Positions 11,990 to 23,221 of a DNA stretch of 64,000 nt are shown here, piece by piece. The stretch covers positions 3,167,501-3,231,500 of the forward strand of contig JAZARR010000110.1 of assembly GCA_037389465.1 (NCBI GenBank), given 5' to 3'. Both the position numbers and the translations under genes were made by a program. The stretch's first letter is position 1, and every line of letters begins with the position of its first letter. This DNA comes from Baylisascaris procyonis. Taxonomy: Eukaryota > Nematoda > Chromadorea > Rhabditida > Ascarididae. The notes under the pieces were generated by a model, which was not told where the DNA came from, searched no databases, and saw nothing but the letters and a program-made list of their open reading frames with translations.

Positions 11990-14315
11990 ATGCACTTCCA
12001 TGCATTGGCTCTTCTCATCGGCTTCACATCGGTATTATGCGCTCAGCAGGTAATTTCTACAGCAATTTTTGAATGCCACTTTGACTAATTGATTCTCTCA
12101 ATACAACTTATCTAGTAATATTTCTTTAATAATATCTCCTCACTAATGAGTAAAAGGAAATCCTATTCATCATTTAAAAGTAAAATTAGGGCCTCACCAA
12201 AATTTCATTACTGATACTCATACGTTGTTCATAGTTTCAGCGACACGAAAGTGAATCCATAAATTTCAGGATATAGTCATCCGAGCACGTCGTCAGTGCC
12301 CATGCGAACAGCATCTGCGTCCACGGTGCAATTGTACTCTGCCCCAAAACAACCCTCCTTCATGCACCTGCAATCAACCTGCACGGAAATGCCCTTGCGC
12401 GCCGCAACCTCCTTGTCGTCCAGTCTGTGTGAATTTATGCATCAACGTATGCGAAGGAGGATCTAGCACAGGAGCTCCTTGTTCTATGTCTTGTCCTCGG
12501 ACTTGCTCCTCGGCTTGCGCACAAACCCAGACAATTCAGCAATACGACCAACAATTACCGCAGCAGACATTACCTTCGTTACAGTACACCACACCGATTC
12601 CTCAGCAGCAGGTGCCAGCCTTCCAGCTACCAATAACAGCGCAACCTGAGGTACCATCACTAACGCAACCACAAGTGCCCGGAGCGGAACCTCATGTCCC
12701 TTGCCCACAGCGTTGTCAACCTTTATGCGCACCATTGTGCATTCAGGAACCACTGCAGTCAGGTGAGCTGTATCCCTCGCAACAGAACGCTCCAGTTGTA
12801 GAACAATCGGTACCAGCTGTGCTCCCCGTGCAGGTGGTTATACCACAACCGACTGAAAGCGCTCAGTGCCAACCAGTATGCATCCAACGCTGTGAAGGAC
12901 CATGTGCTGCTCAGCCAACACCTGCAGATTGCCAAACGCAGTGCCAAACCGTCTGTCAGGAAACATGTGCTGGATCCCTTGCTCCGCAACAGCAATGTGT
13001 TCCCACTTGTCAACCGACTTGTTCCCCAGCCTGCATCCAGCAAGAACAACAGATCGTAGAACAGCAACCAGCAACAACACCTCAGCCGACTCTTCTGCAG
13101 TCACTTTCTACACCCCGGCCTATCCTTCAACAACCACTAGCAGCACCTCAAGAAGCAACTCCAGAAGCTCTTTCTTTATCGCCTTCGTGTGGCGCTGCTT
13201 GCATGCCCGGCTGCGGATCCTCGTGTATTCACACTGTATACGACGTCCATGTGTCTGTGGAACAATCCGCGGCTCGCTGCATTGAACGATGCATGCCGAC
13301 ATGCGATCAACAATGCATCTTGCAATTTCAAGCACTGTCAGATGAACACATGCTAGCACTCCAGAAACCTGTGCCACTATGTCCTACCAGTTGTCAACCT
13401 GAGTGTGAACGCAAATTTGCTGATTCTCCGATTCCTTTGCCAGAAGTGTCACCATCAGTACAGTCTGTGCCTATTCAGGTTCCAGCTACCACTACACCGC
13501 AGAGTTTCCAGCCAGCATCATTGATGCCCATACCTGTCGTTCAACCCCAGCTACAACAAATGGCTTCTGAACTATTTTCGCCGTCCCCAGTGATTATTCC
13601 TCAATCGGAATCACAATGTATGCCTTCATGTCAGCCAAGCTGCAGCCCTCAATGTGTTATTATGCAAGAACAGCCAACAGAAACATCCCGATGTAGAGTG
13701 GAATGTGAAAGAAACTGTCAAACTATGTGTGCAGAGATGATGCAGACAGTTCTGCAATGTGGGACCGCATGTCCAGCTATCTGTGAGGAACGGTGCAGGA
13801 CGAATGCTTCGCCTATTTCGCAGGCAGGATGCACACCCAATTGTGAGCCGAACTGTCAGCAGGCTTGCATGTTGGAGCAGTCGTCTCTGCTCCCAGATCC
13901 ACAGCAAGCTTTTGCCACGGCTCTGGAGTCATCTCCTGGAGCACCGTCGCAGTTACTTCCATCTTTCAGTGATGACAGTTTACCCTTACCATCGTCGCAG
14001 CATCAATATTCTGTTGCCGCCGATGAGACGCCCCTATCTCCGAATATGCCGCAGCAAATGCCTATGCTGCCAATCAATCTCGAAAACGAGTTCGTTTCCC
14101 CTGTCCAATGTGGAACACCTTGTCAACAGATGTGTGAAGTTCAGTGTGTCGAAACACACGCAGTAACTAACTGTCAGCCATCATGTGAGCAACGTTGTGA
14201 GGAAACTTGCTCCACAACAGCTCAAATTGTGCCGTGCGGTAAATCGAGCGGAGCTAATTGCGCATGCCGCACCGGTTACTCTCAATGCGGAACAAATCAG
14301 TGCTGTCGTATGTGA
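11990..14315 (+). CDS. Secreted Cys/Gln/Pro-rich protein, abu/pqn-like, copy 1
   Basis: There are two exons, 11990-12049 and 12270-14315, joined at phase 0 across a 220-bp intron ending AAATTTCAG. They encode 701 aa. Residues 1-18 form a signal peptide (MHFHALALLIGFTSVLCA), so the mature chain starts near QQ. The chain is built of repeated cysteine blocks of the type CxPxCxxxC (CQPTCSPAC, CQPSCSPQC, CEPNCQQAC) separated by Pro/Gln/Ser linkers. It ends CACRTGYSQCGTNQCCRM. This architecture resembles the C. elegans abu/pqn (APPG) proteins that build the pharyngeal cuticle and are moulting-regulated, so a disulfide-linked cuticle role is inferred. Copy 1 has Phe403 where copy 2 has Cys, and Ser610 where copy 2 has Phe. 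The gene converges on its twin at 20896-23221. Confidence 0.85.
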
Positions 14316-14344
14316 GCAACGCTATCGGAATGAATCTGTGATAT

Positions 14345-14605
14345 ATGTGCATGCGGTTTAAATTATATGTACATTGCGAGCTGATTGTTATAAACGTCGT
14401 TAGCATTGTAAATGCTTCATATATTGCATATAAATCCGTCCAGATAATAAATGATCCGTTGCGTCGGAAGAACAATGAAGCTGATGAGGACTCATCAGAA
14501 AATAGCGAAGACAGACGACTCTTCACCGATTCACTGCGAAACGATGAAGGTGGAACAGCGAGAGATCCAGCATCGAAACCAAATCTGCAGCCTCACTGCT
14601 TTTAG
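14345..14605 (+). CDS. Small membrane-protein-like ORF with acidic tail, left copy
   Basis: An 86-codon ORF begins 30 bp after the stop of the Cys-rich gene. Residues about 10-32 are hydrophobic (LIVINVVSIVNASYIAY), then come a short basic stretch (DPLRRK) and an acidic Ser/Glu/Asp tail (NEADEDSSENSEDRR) ending HCF. The tail has convincing coding composition. The ORF may be a trans-spliced downstream gene or only the last exon of one, for example from a CCAG acceptor near 14442. A possible poly(A) signal of the upstream gene (AATAAA, 14446-14451) lies inside it, which argues against both being used at once. The mirror copy at 20606-20866 encodes the same protein. Confidence 0.35.
   Translation: MCMRFKLYVHCELIVINVVSIVNASYIAYKSVQIINDPLRRKNNEADEDSSENSEDRRLFTDSLRNDEGGTARDPASKPNLQPHCF
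14446..14451 (+). terminator. Candidate poly(A) signal of Cys-rich gene copy 1
   Basis: AATAAA lies about 130 bp after the TGA of the Cys-rich gene, the first such hexamer downstream. Its mirror is at 20760-20765. Confidence 0.45.
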
Positions 14606-15165
14606 TGGCTCCTGTAATTCCCACAAAATACGCAACAGTCGAAAGCGCCAACAATTTTTAACCACATGTTAGATAAGGAAAATACATAGACTCTATAAAA
14701 TGAAATATAATGAAGGCATCTACATCTAGAACTGAGCCACTCCAAAAGCAACTAATAAACATTGATAGTGATAATACACTAGTCCGTCTGATAAATGTTG
14801 AAGGAACATATACCGTTAGTTCTATGATATGTAAAGGTTTTAGCATAATATTCGACGATTTATTACAAGAAAAGCATTCGAAAATGCTGCGCTCTTTTTA
14901 GTTTATGAGGAAGCATATACCAGCAGAAATATTTTGATTGAATAAATATGCATAATTGCGACGAACCAATAGCACAACTCGTTAATAATTATGACTAAAC
15001 TTTACTAAAATCGGGGCGATCACAGCGAATATGGCCGTACTATAACTTGAACACTGCTACGCTTGACATTCCAACACAACCTAAAATAAAAGAAATAAAG
15101 CATTAGGTGCGTTAATTAAAAGTTTCAAACCAAAACTTCTAATAACTAGATGAAATTAGTTAACA

Positions 15166-15378
15166 GTGTTCATGAGAACGCTAACTTCAAACCCTATTCA
15201 AGGAAGAAGCTCTATTAGAAAAGAAAATACGATCATATCAGCATTCTACTGTAGTGCTACCATTACTGAGCAACACAACGCAACCAATACTGACGAAGGA
15301 TTCACCAATCAAATCAATTTTATTGACAAAGCTGCGACGTTCGGCACTTCTGCGCTGCCAGATGGATTAAATATTTGA
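15166..15378 (+). CDS. Coding-like ORF of unknown function, left copy
   Basis: Seventy open codons to TGA have coding-like usage (blocks such as TLTSNPIQGRSS and TEQHNATNTDEGF), preceded by a possible acceptor (GTTAACAG). Another open stretch with similar texture lies at 14710-14901 and has a GTTAGT donor-like site inside it. They may be exons of one gene that I could not join. Duplicated unchanged at 19833-20045. Confidence 0.22.
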   Translation: MFMRTLTSNPIQGRSSIRKENTIISAFYCSATITEQHNATNTDEGFTNQINFIDKAATFGTSALPDGLNI

Positions 15379-17056
15379 ACGGTTTGTACTGCTTCGTTCA
15401 TCGAGCATATGAAATGAAGTTGCCGTCAACGGATCGTCCAGAACAAGACTAGGGCATAAAACGTAGTCAACCAAAACCAAAAGCCACCTCCTGGAGAATT
15501 GTGCCCTATCCTTTCGTGACCGTTACGTCAAGAGGGATCTCCTTTCTTTGGGATCTTCATCGCAGCCGATATTCCACATGGTTGTTACTCCACGATGGAC
15601 TTCCTTAGATAGACGATCCCAGATTATATACCAACGAGGACTAAAAATGATGCCACTGATAGGTGTGAAGGAAATTTTTTTTACAAGCCCTCTCGTCGTG
15701 CCGAATCCCCATGATCAAAAGACTATACACAAAATTTAGTCAATCGAAACGTTGTGTAAAATAAAGCCTATAATTTACGAAATATTAATGAGTATTGCGA
15801 AGTATGTCTCATGCTGTGCCATATGCAAGCCTATCAGCGCTTTTCTCGTATCGCTTGTTATTTGAATTTCCTGGCTGTGTAAATACATGGCCGTGCAGCG
15901 CTCTACACTCTACATCCGGCAACTGCGCGGCCCCGCCTTTAATGTGCGATGCCCTTTCATAATAAACCTTTGGTTTTTTCTCTTATATTCCACATCTTCG
16001 TCTTTGCCTTCCTCCTCGTCCTTCAACTTCTCTAATCCTAATTTTTTTCGTCAGTTCTTAGTTACTAGACGAAGTTGCCTGACACAATCGTGTTCCACTC
16101 CTGATGACGATCAGCAAAAAATACGGCAAAGATTGAACATAGCTAAAATATTCTCAAGTAAATTTTTTGATACTTAAAATTATAAGTGATAGAAGTAATT
16201 GATTTATGATAACGCCCATGACAATGTCGAAAATATAGGCATTTCATGTTCATCGAAACATTTTCAGATGCTAAAGTGAAGAGAAATAACTATCATTAAA
16301 ATAATTTACTTTTTTAATATATCTTTAAAATGAAAATAGCACAATATTCAAGTGGAAATATCATGCAAAAAACATATTCGAAGATATTGCTATGCACACA
16401 TACACACAGGCATGCAGACACAAGCATATATATTTGTGGACACACATCGGTCGAGTGTATCTGCTATGCGATTCCAGAAAATTATATGAAAAGATGAAAG
16501 TATTTGGGTGTGCACTGAACACATCGCTATTCATCAGCGACACCAAGAGTGAAGGAGAACAACATACGAAAATTAATGAAGAACTTCTTTCGCCGCTACG
16601 CACAATTCAAAATGGCACAATAAGATGGACACAAACAGACAGTGCTTATATAAAGATATCATCGTAATGCAAGAAGGGGATCATCTCACTTTGACGATCA
16701 GTATGCTTGGCAGGATATGCTTGCAAATTTAGATTTGAAGGTCAAACTCATTTCTCAGTTGTTGTTTCAGTAAGGGATATGGGCGTGGGGAATAGGGAAT
16801 GGATCATTTCCAGATAACATAAGCATTTTAACGACAATCTATCGAAACGGACTGCATTTGGTCTCTTTTATACGTTTTGACCAATGGAGACGTTGAAACA
16901 TTGTTGATCAACAAATTTCTGAATGTGTTAGGGAATACATAATGGAGGGAATTATTTGATTTGATTATTTGTTGAATTGAATCAAGATCAGTGCAATAAA
17001 TCCATAGTTCAGCAATCGGTCAAACCAACCAAATTCTTTTCAATAAGAATCTGTAT
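15379..17056. other. Inner left arm, no gene resolved
   Basis: Open frames such as 15548-15739 and 15887-16177 lack coding texture or splice context. The sequence is non-repetitive apart from being one half of the palindrome. Confidence 0.4.
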
Positions 17057-17310
17057 TCAATGCACGAAACAACCATCATCCTTTAGAGCATAACACTGAA
17101 TGAAGCATGTTAGGAAGGAAAAAAGTGCTTCGATTAAATTTTTACAAATGAATAATTTAAATAAAGATTTATAGCGCTGATCTAGCGCAAACTCATAGTC
17201 GAATGTATTTTCGTTTTCACAGATAGCATCACCTGCCATATTGAGCGTTGCATCTTCCACTATTGGCTTGAACAGTGTTTCCTTTGTTTGTTCATTTTCT
17301 GATAATCTAA
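17057..17310 (-). CDS. Acidic coding-like exon near palindrome centre, left copy
   Basis: Read outward from the centre on the minus strand, a GATGCTTTAG acceptor is followed by an open frame. Its first part is Glu-rich and protein-like (SENEQTKETLFKPIVEDA, then GDAICENENTFDYEFALDQR) and it runs to TGA at 17057. Any upstream exons would have to lie in the roughly 250 bp before the spacer, so if this belonged to a longer gene it was cut at the duplication junction. The identical mirror lies at 17901-18154. No family recognised. Confidence 0.3.
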
Positions 17311-17558
17311 AGCATCAAATATTGTGTCTTTGAAATCTTAGCTGCGAAACGGCATGTGAAACTCATTTCCAGGCTTTCTATGTTTCAGAACAAATAGACC
17401 GTTTACATTAAAGGTTGTTTTTGAACGTCAAATGCCCGCCATTTCTTGATAGCACTGTTTACTTGAACAATGGTGTGAGTGCGGTGACTTACTGGTAACA
17501 ACCGGGCTTACTGAAAAAGATCTACTGAAGACGTGCGTAACAATGTAACATGTGCGTG

Positions 17559-17652
17559 GTATAGCTGAACTAGCTGAACAGTTAGCGTGGTAGTTATTTG
17601 AATAGTGCCGACCTATCTAGAGTTTAGGAAAGGATTGAAGTCTTAATTAAAT
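17559..17652. other. 94-bp spacer of the inverted duplication
   Basis: This is the only unpaired DNA in the centre. It contains a perfect tandem of tagctgaac (17562-17570, 17571-17579). The octamer gcgtggta occurs at 17554-17561, straddling the left arm end, and again at 17585-17592. Such short direct repeats at a fold-back centre are what template switching or break repair leaves behind. Confidence 0.9.
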
Positions 17653-17900
17653 CACGCACATGTTACATTGTTACGCACGTCTTCAGTAGATCTTTTTCAG
17701 TAAGCCCGGTTGTTACCAGTAAGTCACCGCACTCACACCATTGTTCAAGTAAACAGTGCTATCAAGAAATGGCGGGCATTTGACGTTCAAAAACAACCTT
17801 TAATGTAAACGGTCTATTTGTTCTGAAACATAGAAAGCCTGGAAATGAGTTTCACATGCCGTTTCGCAGCTAAGATTTCAAAGACACAATATTTGATGCT

Positions 17901-18154
17901 TTAGATTATCAGAAAATGAACAAACAAAGGAAACACTGTTCAAGCCAATAGTGGAAGATGCAACGCTCAATATGGCAGGTGATGCTATCTGTGAAAACGA
18001 AAATACATTCGACTATGAGTTTGCGCTAGATCAGCGCTATAAATCTTTATTTAAATTATTCATTTGTAAAAATTTAATCGAAGCACTTTTTTCCTTCCTA
18101 ACATGCTTCATTCAGTGTTATGCTCTAAAGGATGATGGTTGTTTCGTGCATTGA
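17901..18154 (+). CDS. Acidic coding-like exon near palindrome centre, right copy
   Basis: Exact mirror of the segment at 17057-17310, with the same acceptor-like TTTAG, the same Glu-rich start and the same TGA. Confidence 0.3.
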
Positions 18155-19832
18155 ATACAGATTCTTATTGAAAAGAATTTGGTTGGTTTGACCGATTGCT
18201 GAACTATGGATTTATTGCACTGATCTTGATTCAATTCAACAAATAATCAAATCAAATAATTCCCTCCATTATGTATTCCCTAACACATTCAGAAATTTGT
18301 TGATCAACAATGTTTCAACGTCTCCATTGGTCAAAACGTATAAAAGAGACCAAATGCAGTCCGTTTCGATAGATTGTCGTTAAAATGCTTATGTTATCTG
18401 GAAATGATCCATTCCCTATTCCCCACGCCCATATCCCTTACTGAAACAACAACTGAGAAATGAGTTTGACCTTCAAATCTAAATTTGCAAGCATATCCTG
18501 CCAAGCATACTGATCGTCAAAGTGAGATGATCCCCTTCTTGCATTACGATGATATCTTTATATAAGCACTGTCTGTTTGTGTCCATCTTATTGTGCCATT
18601 TTGAATTGTGCGTAGCGGCGAAAGAAGTTCTTCATTAATTTTCGTATGTTGTTCTCCTTCACTCTTGGTGTCGCTGATGAATAGCGATGTGTTCAGTGCA
18701 CACCCAAATACTTTCATCTTTTCATATAATTTTCTGGAATCGCATAGCAGATACACTCGACCGATGTGTGTCCACAAATATATATGCTTGTGTCTGCATG
18801 CCTGTGTGTATGTGTGCATAGCAATATCTTCGAATATGTTTTTTGCATGATATTTCCACTTGAATATTGTGCTATTTTCATTTTAAAGATATATTAAAAA
18901 AGTAAATTATTTTAATGATAGTTATTTCTCTTCACTTTAGCATCTGAAAATGTTTCGATGAACATGAAATGCCTATATTTTCGACATTGTCATGGGCGTT
19001 ATCATAAATCAATTACTTCTATCACTTATAATTTTAAGTATCAAAAAATTTACTTGAGAATATTTTAGCTATGTTCAATCTTTGCCGTATTTTTTGCTGA
19101 TCGTCATCAGGAGTGGAACACGATTGTGTCAGGCAACTTCGTCTAGTAACTAAGAACTGACGAAAAAAATTAGGATTAGAGAAGTTGAAGGACGAGGAGG
19201 AAGGCAAAGACGAAGATGTGGAATATAAGAGAAAAAACCAAAGGTTTATTATGAAAGGGCATCGCACATTAAAGGCGGGGCCGCGCAGTTGCCGGATGTA
19301 GAGTGTAGAGCGCTGCACGGCCATGTATTTACACAGCCAGGAAATTCAAATAACAAGCGATACGAGAAAAGCGCTGATAGGCTTGCATATGGCACAGCAT
19401 GAGACATACTTCGCAATACTCATTAATATTTCGTAAATTATAGGCTTTATTTTACACAACGTTTCGATTGACTAAATTTTGTGTATAGTCTTTTGATCAT
19501 GGGGATTCGGCACGACGAGAGGGCTTGTAAAAAAAATTTCCTTCACACCTATCAGTGGCATCATTTTTAGTCCTCGTTGGTATATAATCTGGGATCGTCT
19601 ATCTAAGGAAGTCCATCGTGGAGTAACAACCATGTGGAATATCGGCTGCGATGAAGATCCCAAAGAAAGGAGATCCCTCTTGACGTAACGGTCACGAAAG
19701 GATAGGGCACAATTCTCCAGGAGGTGGCTTTTGGTTTTGGTTGACTACGTTTTATGCCCTAGTCTTGTTCTGGACGATCCGTTGACGGCAACTTCATTTC
19801 ATATGCTCGATGAACGAAGCAGTACAAACCGT
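18155..19832. other. Inner right arm, no gene resolved
   Basis: Mirror of 15379-17056. The open frames are identical to those of the left arm and equally unconvincing. Confidence 0.4.
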
Positions 19833-20045
19833 TCAAATATTTAATCCATCTGGCAGCGCAGAAGTGCCGAACGTCGCAGCTTTGTCAATAAAATTGATTT
19901 GATTGGTGAATCCTTCGTCAGTATTGGTTGCGTTGTGTTGCTCAGTAATGGTAGCACTACAGTAGAATGCTGATATGATCGTATTTTCTTTTCTAATAGA
20001 GCTTCTTCCTTGAATAGGGTTTGAAGTTAGCGTTCTCATGAACAC
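19833..20045 (-). CDS. Coding-like ORF of unknown function, right copy
   Basis: Mirror of 15166-15378 with an identical 70-codon translation. Confidence 0.22.
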   Translation of the reverse strand: MFMRTLTSNPIQGRSSIRKENTIISAFYCSATITEQHNATNTDEGFTNQINFIDKAATFGTSALPDGLNI

Positions 20046-20605
20046 TGTTAACTAATTTCATCTAGTTATTAGAAGTTTTGGTTTGAAACTTTTAATTAAC
20101 GCACCTAATGCTTTATTTCTTTTATTTTAGGTTGTGTTGGAATGTCAAGCGTAGCAGTGTTCAAGTTATAGTACGGCCATATTCGCTGTGATCGCCCCGA
20201 TTTTAGTAAAGTTTAGTCATAATTATTAACGAGTTGTGCTATTGGTTCGTCGCAATTATGCATATTTATTCAATCAAAATATTTCTGCTGGTATATGCTT
20301 CCTCATAAACTAAAAAGAGCGCAGCATTTTCGAATGCTTTTCTTGTAATAAATCGTCGAATATTATGCTAAAACCTTTACATATCATAGAACTAACGGTA
20401 TATGTTCCTTCAACATTTATCAGACGGACTAGTGTATTATCACTATCAATGTTTATTAGTTGCTTTTGGAGTGGCTCAGTTCTAGATGTAGATGCCTTCA
20501 TTATATTTCATTTTATAGAGTCTATGTATTTTCCTTATCTAACATGTGGTTAAAAATTGTTGGCGCTTTCGACTGTTGCGTATTTTGTGGGAATTACAGG
20601 AGCCA

Positions 20606-20866
20606 CTAAAAGCAGTGAGGCTGCAGATTTGGTTTCGATGCTGGATCTCTCGCTGTTCCACCTTCATCGTTTCGCAGTGAATCGGTGAAGAGTCGTCTGT
20701 CTTCGCTATTTTCTGATGAGTCCTCATCAGCTTCATTGTTCTTCCGACGCAACGGATCATTTATTATCTGGACGGATTTATATGCAATATATGAAGCATT
20801 TACAATGCTAACGACGTTTATAACAATCAGCTCGCAATGTACATATAATTTAAACCGCATGCACAT
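20606..20866 (-). CDS. Small membrane-protein-like ORF with acidic tail, right copy
   Basis: Mirror of 14345-14605 with an identical 86-aa translation: one hydrophobic segment, then an acidic tail. Confidence 0.35.
   Translation of the reverse strand: MCMRFKLYVHCELIVINVVSIVNASYIAYKSVQIINDPLRRKNNEADEDSSENSEDRRLFTDSLRNDEGGTARDPASKPNLQPHCF
20760..20765 (-). terminator. Candidate poly(A) signal of Cys-rich gene copy 2
   Basis: AATAAA on the minus strand, mirror of 14446-14451. Confidence 0.45.
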
Positions 20867-20895
20867 ATATCACAGATTCATTCCGATAGCGTTGC

Positions 20896-23221
20896 TCACA
20901 TACGACAGCACTGATTTGTTCCGCATTGAGAGTAACCGGTGCGGCATGCGCAATTAGCTCCGCTCGATTTACCGCACGGCACAATTTGAGCTGTTGTGGA
21001 GCAAGTTTCCTCACAACGTTGCTCACATGATGGCTGACAGTTAGTTACTGCGTGTGTTTCGACACACTGAACTTCACACATCTGTTGACAAGGTGTTCCA
21101 CATTGGACAGGGGAAACGAACTCGTTTTCGAGATTGATTGGCAGCATAGGCATTTGCTGCGGCATATTCGGAAATAGGGGCGTCTCATCGGCGGCAACAG
21201 AATATTGATGCTGCGACGATGGTAAGGGTAAACTGTCATCACTGAAAGATGGAAGTAACTGCGACGGTGCTCCAGGAGATGACTCCAGAGCCGTGGCAAA
21301 AGCTTGCTGTGGATCTGGGAGCAGAGACGACTGCTCCAACATGCAAGCCTGCTGACAGTTCGGCTCACAATTGGGTGTGCATCCTGCCTGCGAAATAGGC
21401 GAAGCATTCGTCCTGCACCGTTCCTCACAGATAGCTGGACATGCGGTCCCACATTGCAGAACTGTCTGCATCATCTCTGCACACATAGTTTGACAGTTTC
21501 TTTCACATTCCACTCTACATCGGGATGTTTCTGTTGGCTGTTCTTGCATAATAACACATTGAGGGCTGCAGCTTGGCTGACATGAAGGCATACATTGTGA
21601 TTCCGATTGAGGAATAATCACTGGGGACGGCGAAAATAGTTCAGAAGCCATTTGTTGTAGCTGGGGTTGAACGACAGGTATGGGCATTAATGATGCTGGC
21701 TGGAAACTCTGCGGTGTAGTGGTAGCTGGAACCTGAATAGGCACAGACTGTACTGATGGTGACACTTCTGGCAAAGGAATCGGAGAATCAGCACATTTGC
21801 GTTCACACTCAGGTTGACAACTGGTAGGACATAGTGGCACAGGTTTCTGGAGTGCTAGCATGTGTTCATCTGACAGTGCTTGAAATTGCAAGATGCATTG
21901 TTGATCGCATGTCGGCATGCATCGTTCAATGCAGCGAGCCGCGGATTGTTCCACAGACACATGGACGTCGTATACAGTGTGAATACACGAGGATCCGCAG
22001 CCGGGCATGCAAGCAGCGCCACACGAAGGCGATAAAGAAAGAGCTTCTGGAGTTGCTTCTTGAGGTGCTGCTAGTGGTTGTTGAAGGATAGGCCGGGGTG
22101 TAGAAAGTGACTGCAGAAGAGTCGGCTGAGGTGTTGTTGCTGGTTGCTGTTCTACGATCTGTTGTTCTTGCTGGATGCAGGCTGGGGAACAAGTCGGTTG
22201 ACAAGTGGGAACACATTGCTGTTGCGGAGCAAGGGATCCAGCACATGTTTCCTGACAGACGGTTTGGCACTGCGTTTGGCAATCTGCAGGTGTTGGCTGA
22301 GCAGCACATGGTCCTTCACAGCGTTGGATGCATACTGGTTGGCACTGAGCGCTTTCAGTCGGTTGTGGTATAACCACCTGCACGGGGAGCACAGCTGGTA
22401 CCGATTGTTCTACAACTGGAGCGTTCTGTTGCGAGGGATACAGCTCACCTGACTGCAGTGGTTCCTGAATGCACAATGGTGCGCATAAAGGTTGACAACG
22501 CTGTGGGCAAGGGACATGAGGTTCCGCTCCGGGCACTTGTGGTTGCGTTAGTGATGGTACCTCAGGTTGCGCTGTTATTGGTAGCTGGAAGGCTGGCACC
22601 TGCTGCTGAGGAATCGGTGTGGTGTACTGTAACGAAGGTAATGTCTGCTGCGGTAATTGTTGGTCGTATTGCTGAATTGTCTGGGTTTGTGCGCAAGCCG
22701 AGGAGCAAGTCCGAGGACAAGACATAGAACAAGGAGCTCCTGTGCTAGATCCTCCTTCGCATACGTTGATGCATAAATTCACACAGACTGGACGACAAGG
22801 AGGTTGCGGCGCGCAAGGGCATTTCCGTGCAGGTTGATTGCAGGTGCATGAAGGAGGGTTGTTTTGGGGCAGAGTACAATTGCACCGTGGACGCAGATGC
22901 TGTTCGCATGGGCACTGACGACGTGCTCGGATGACTATATCCTGAAATTTATGGATTCACTTTCGTGTCGCTGAAACTATGAACAACGTATGAGTATCAG
23001 TAATGAAATTTTGGTGAGGCCCTAATTTTACTTTTAAATGACGAATAGGATTTCCTTTTACTCATTAGTGAGGAGATATTATTAAAGAAATATTACTAGA
23101 TAAGTTGTATTGAGAGAATCAATTAGTCAAAGTGGCATTCAAAAATTGCTGTAGAAATTACCTGCTGAGCGCATAATACCCATGTGAAGCCGATGAGAAG
23201 AGCCAATGCATGGAAGTGCAT
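20896..23221 (-). CDS. Secreted Cys/Gln/Pro-rich protein, abu/pqn-like, copy 2
   Basis: Exons 23221-23162 and 22941-20896 give the same 701-aa architecture as the copy at 11990-14315. There are three amino-acid differences. Residue 14 in the signal peptide is Trp (Ser in copy 1). Residue 403 is Cys (CERKC; Phe in copy 1). Residue 610 is Phe (Ser in copy 1). Because residue 403 sits in a regular cysteine block, copy 2 probably keeps the ancestral residue and copy 1 lost it; that is inference from the repeat pattern. The W14 change falls late in the hydrophobic core of the signal peptide and should not abolish it. The intron is intact, so the duplication was at DNA level, not by retroposition. 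Confidence 0.85.

Larger units (their letters stand above)
11582..17558 (+). repeat. Left arm of a near-perfect 12-kb inverted duplication
   Basis: Every position x in this arm pairs with position 35211-x in the arm at 17653-23626, read on the opposite strand. The pairing holds from the 94-bp spacer outward for about 5.97 kb without a net indel until the outermost T run, which is 10 long here and 7 in the partner. I found substitutions at 11645, 12030, 12169, 13417 and 14038. The outer edge lies in aaaac followed by the T run. The arm holds a complete Cys-rich protein gene plus smaller open frames. Confidence 0.97.

Noticed and set aside
12484..14166. Several overlapping ORFs of 85-135 codons inside the Cys-rich gene on both strands
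   Set aside because: They are shadows of the long Cys/Gln-rich frame. Its biased codons leave other frames open.
12429..14315. Start of the Cys-rich protein at 12429
   Set aside because: That position is a GTG inside the exon. The frame is open upstream to a good acceptor at 12269, and a signal-peptide exon with ATG at 11990 joins in phase.
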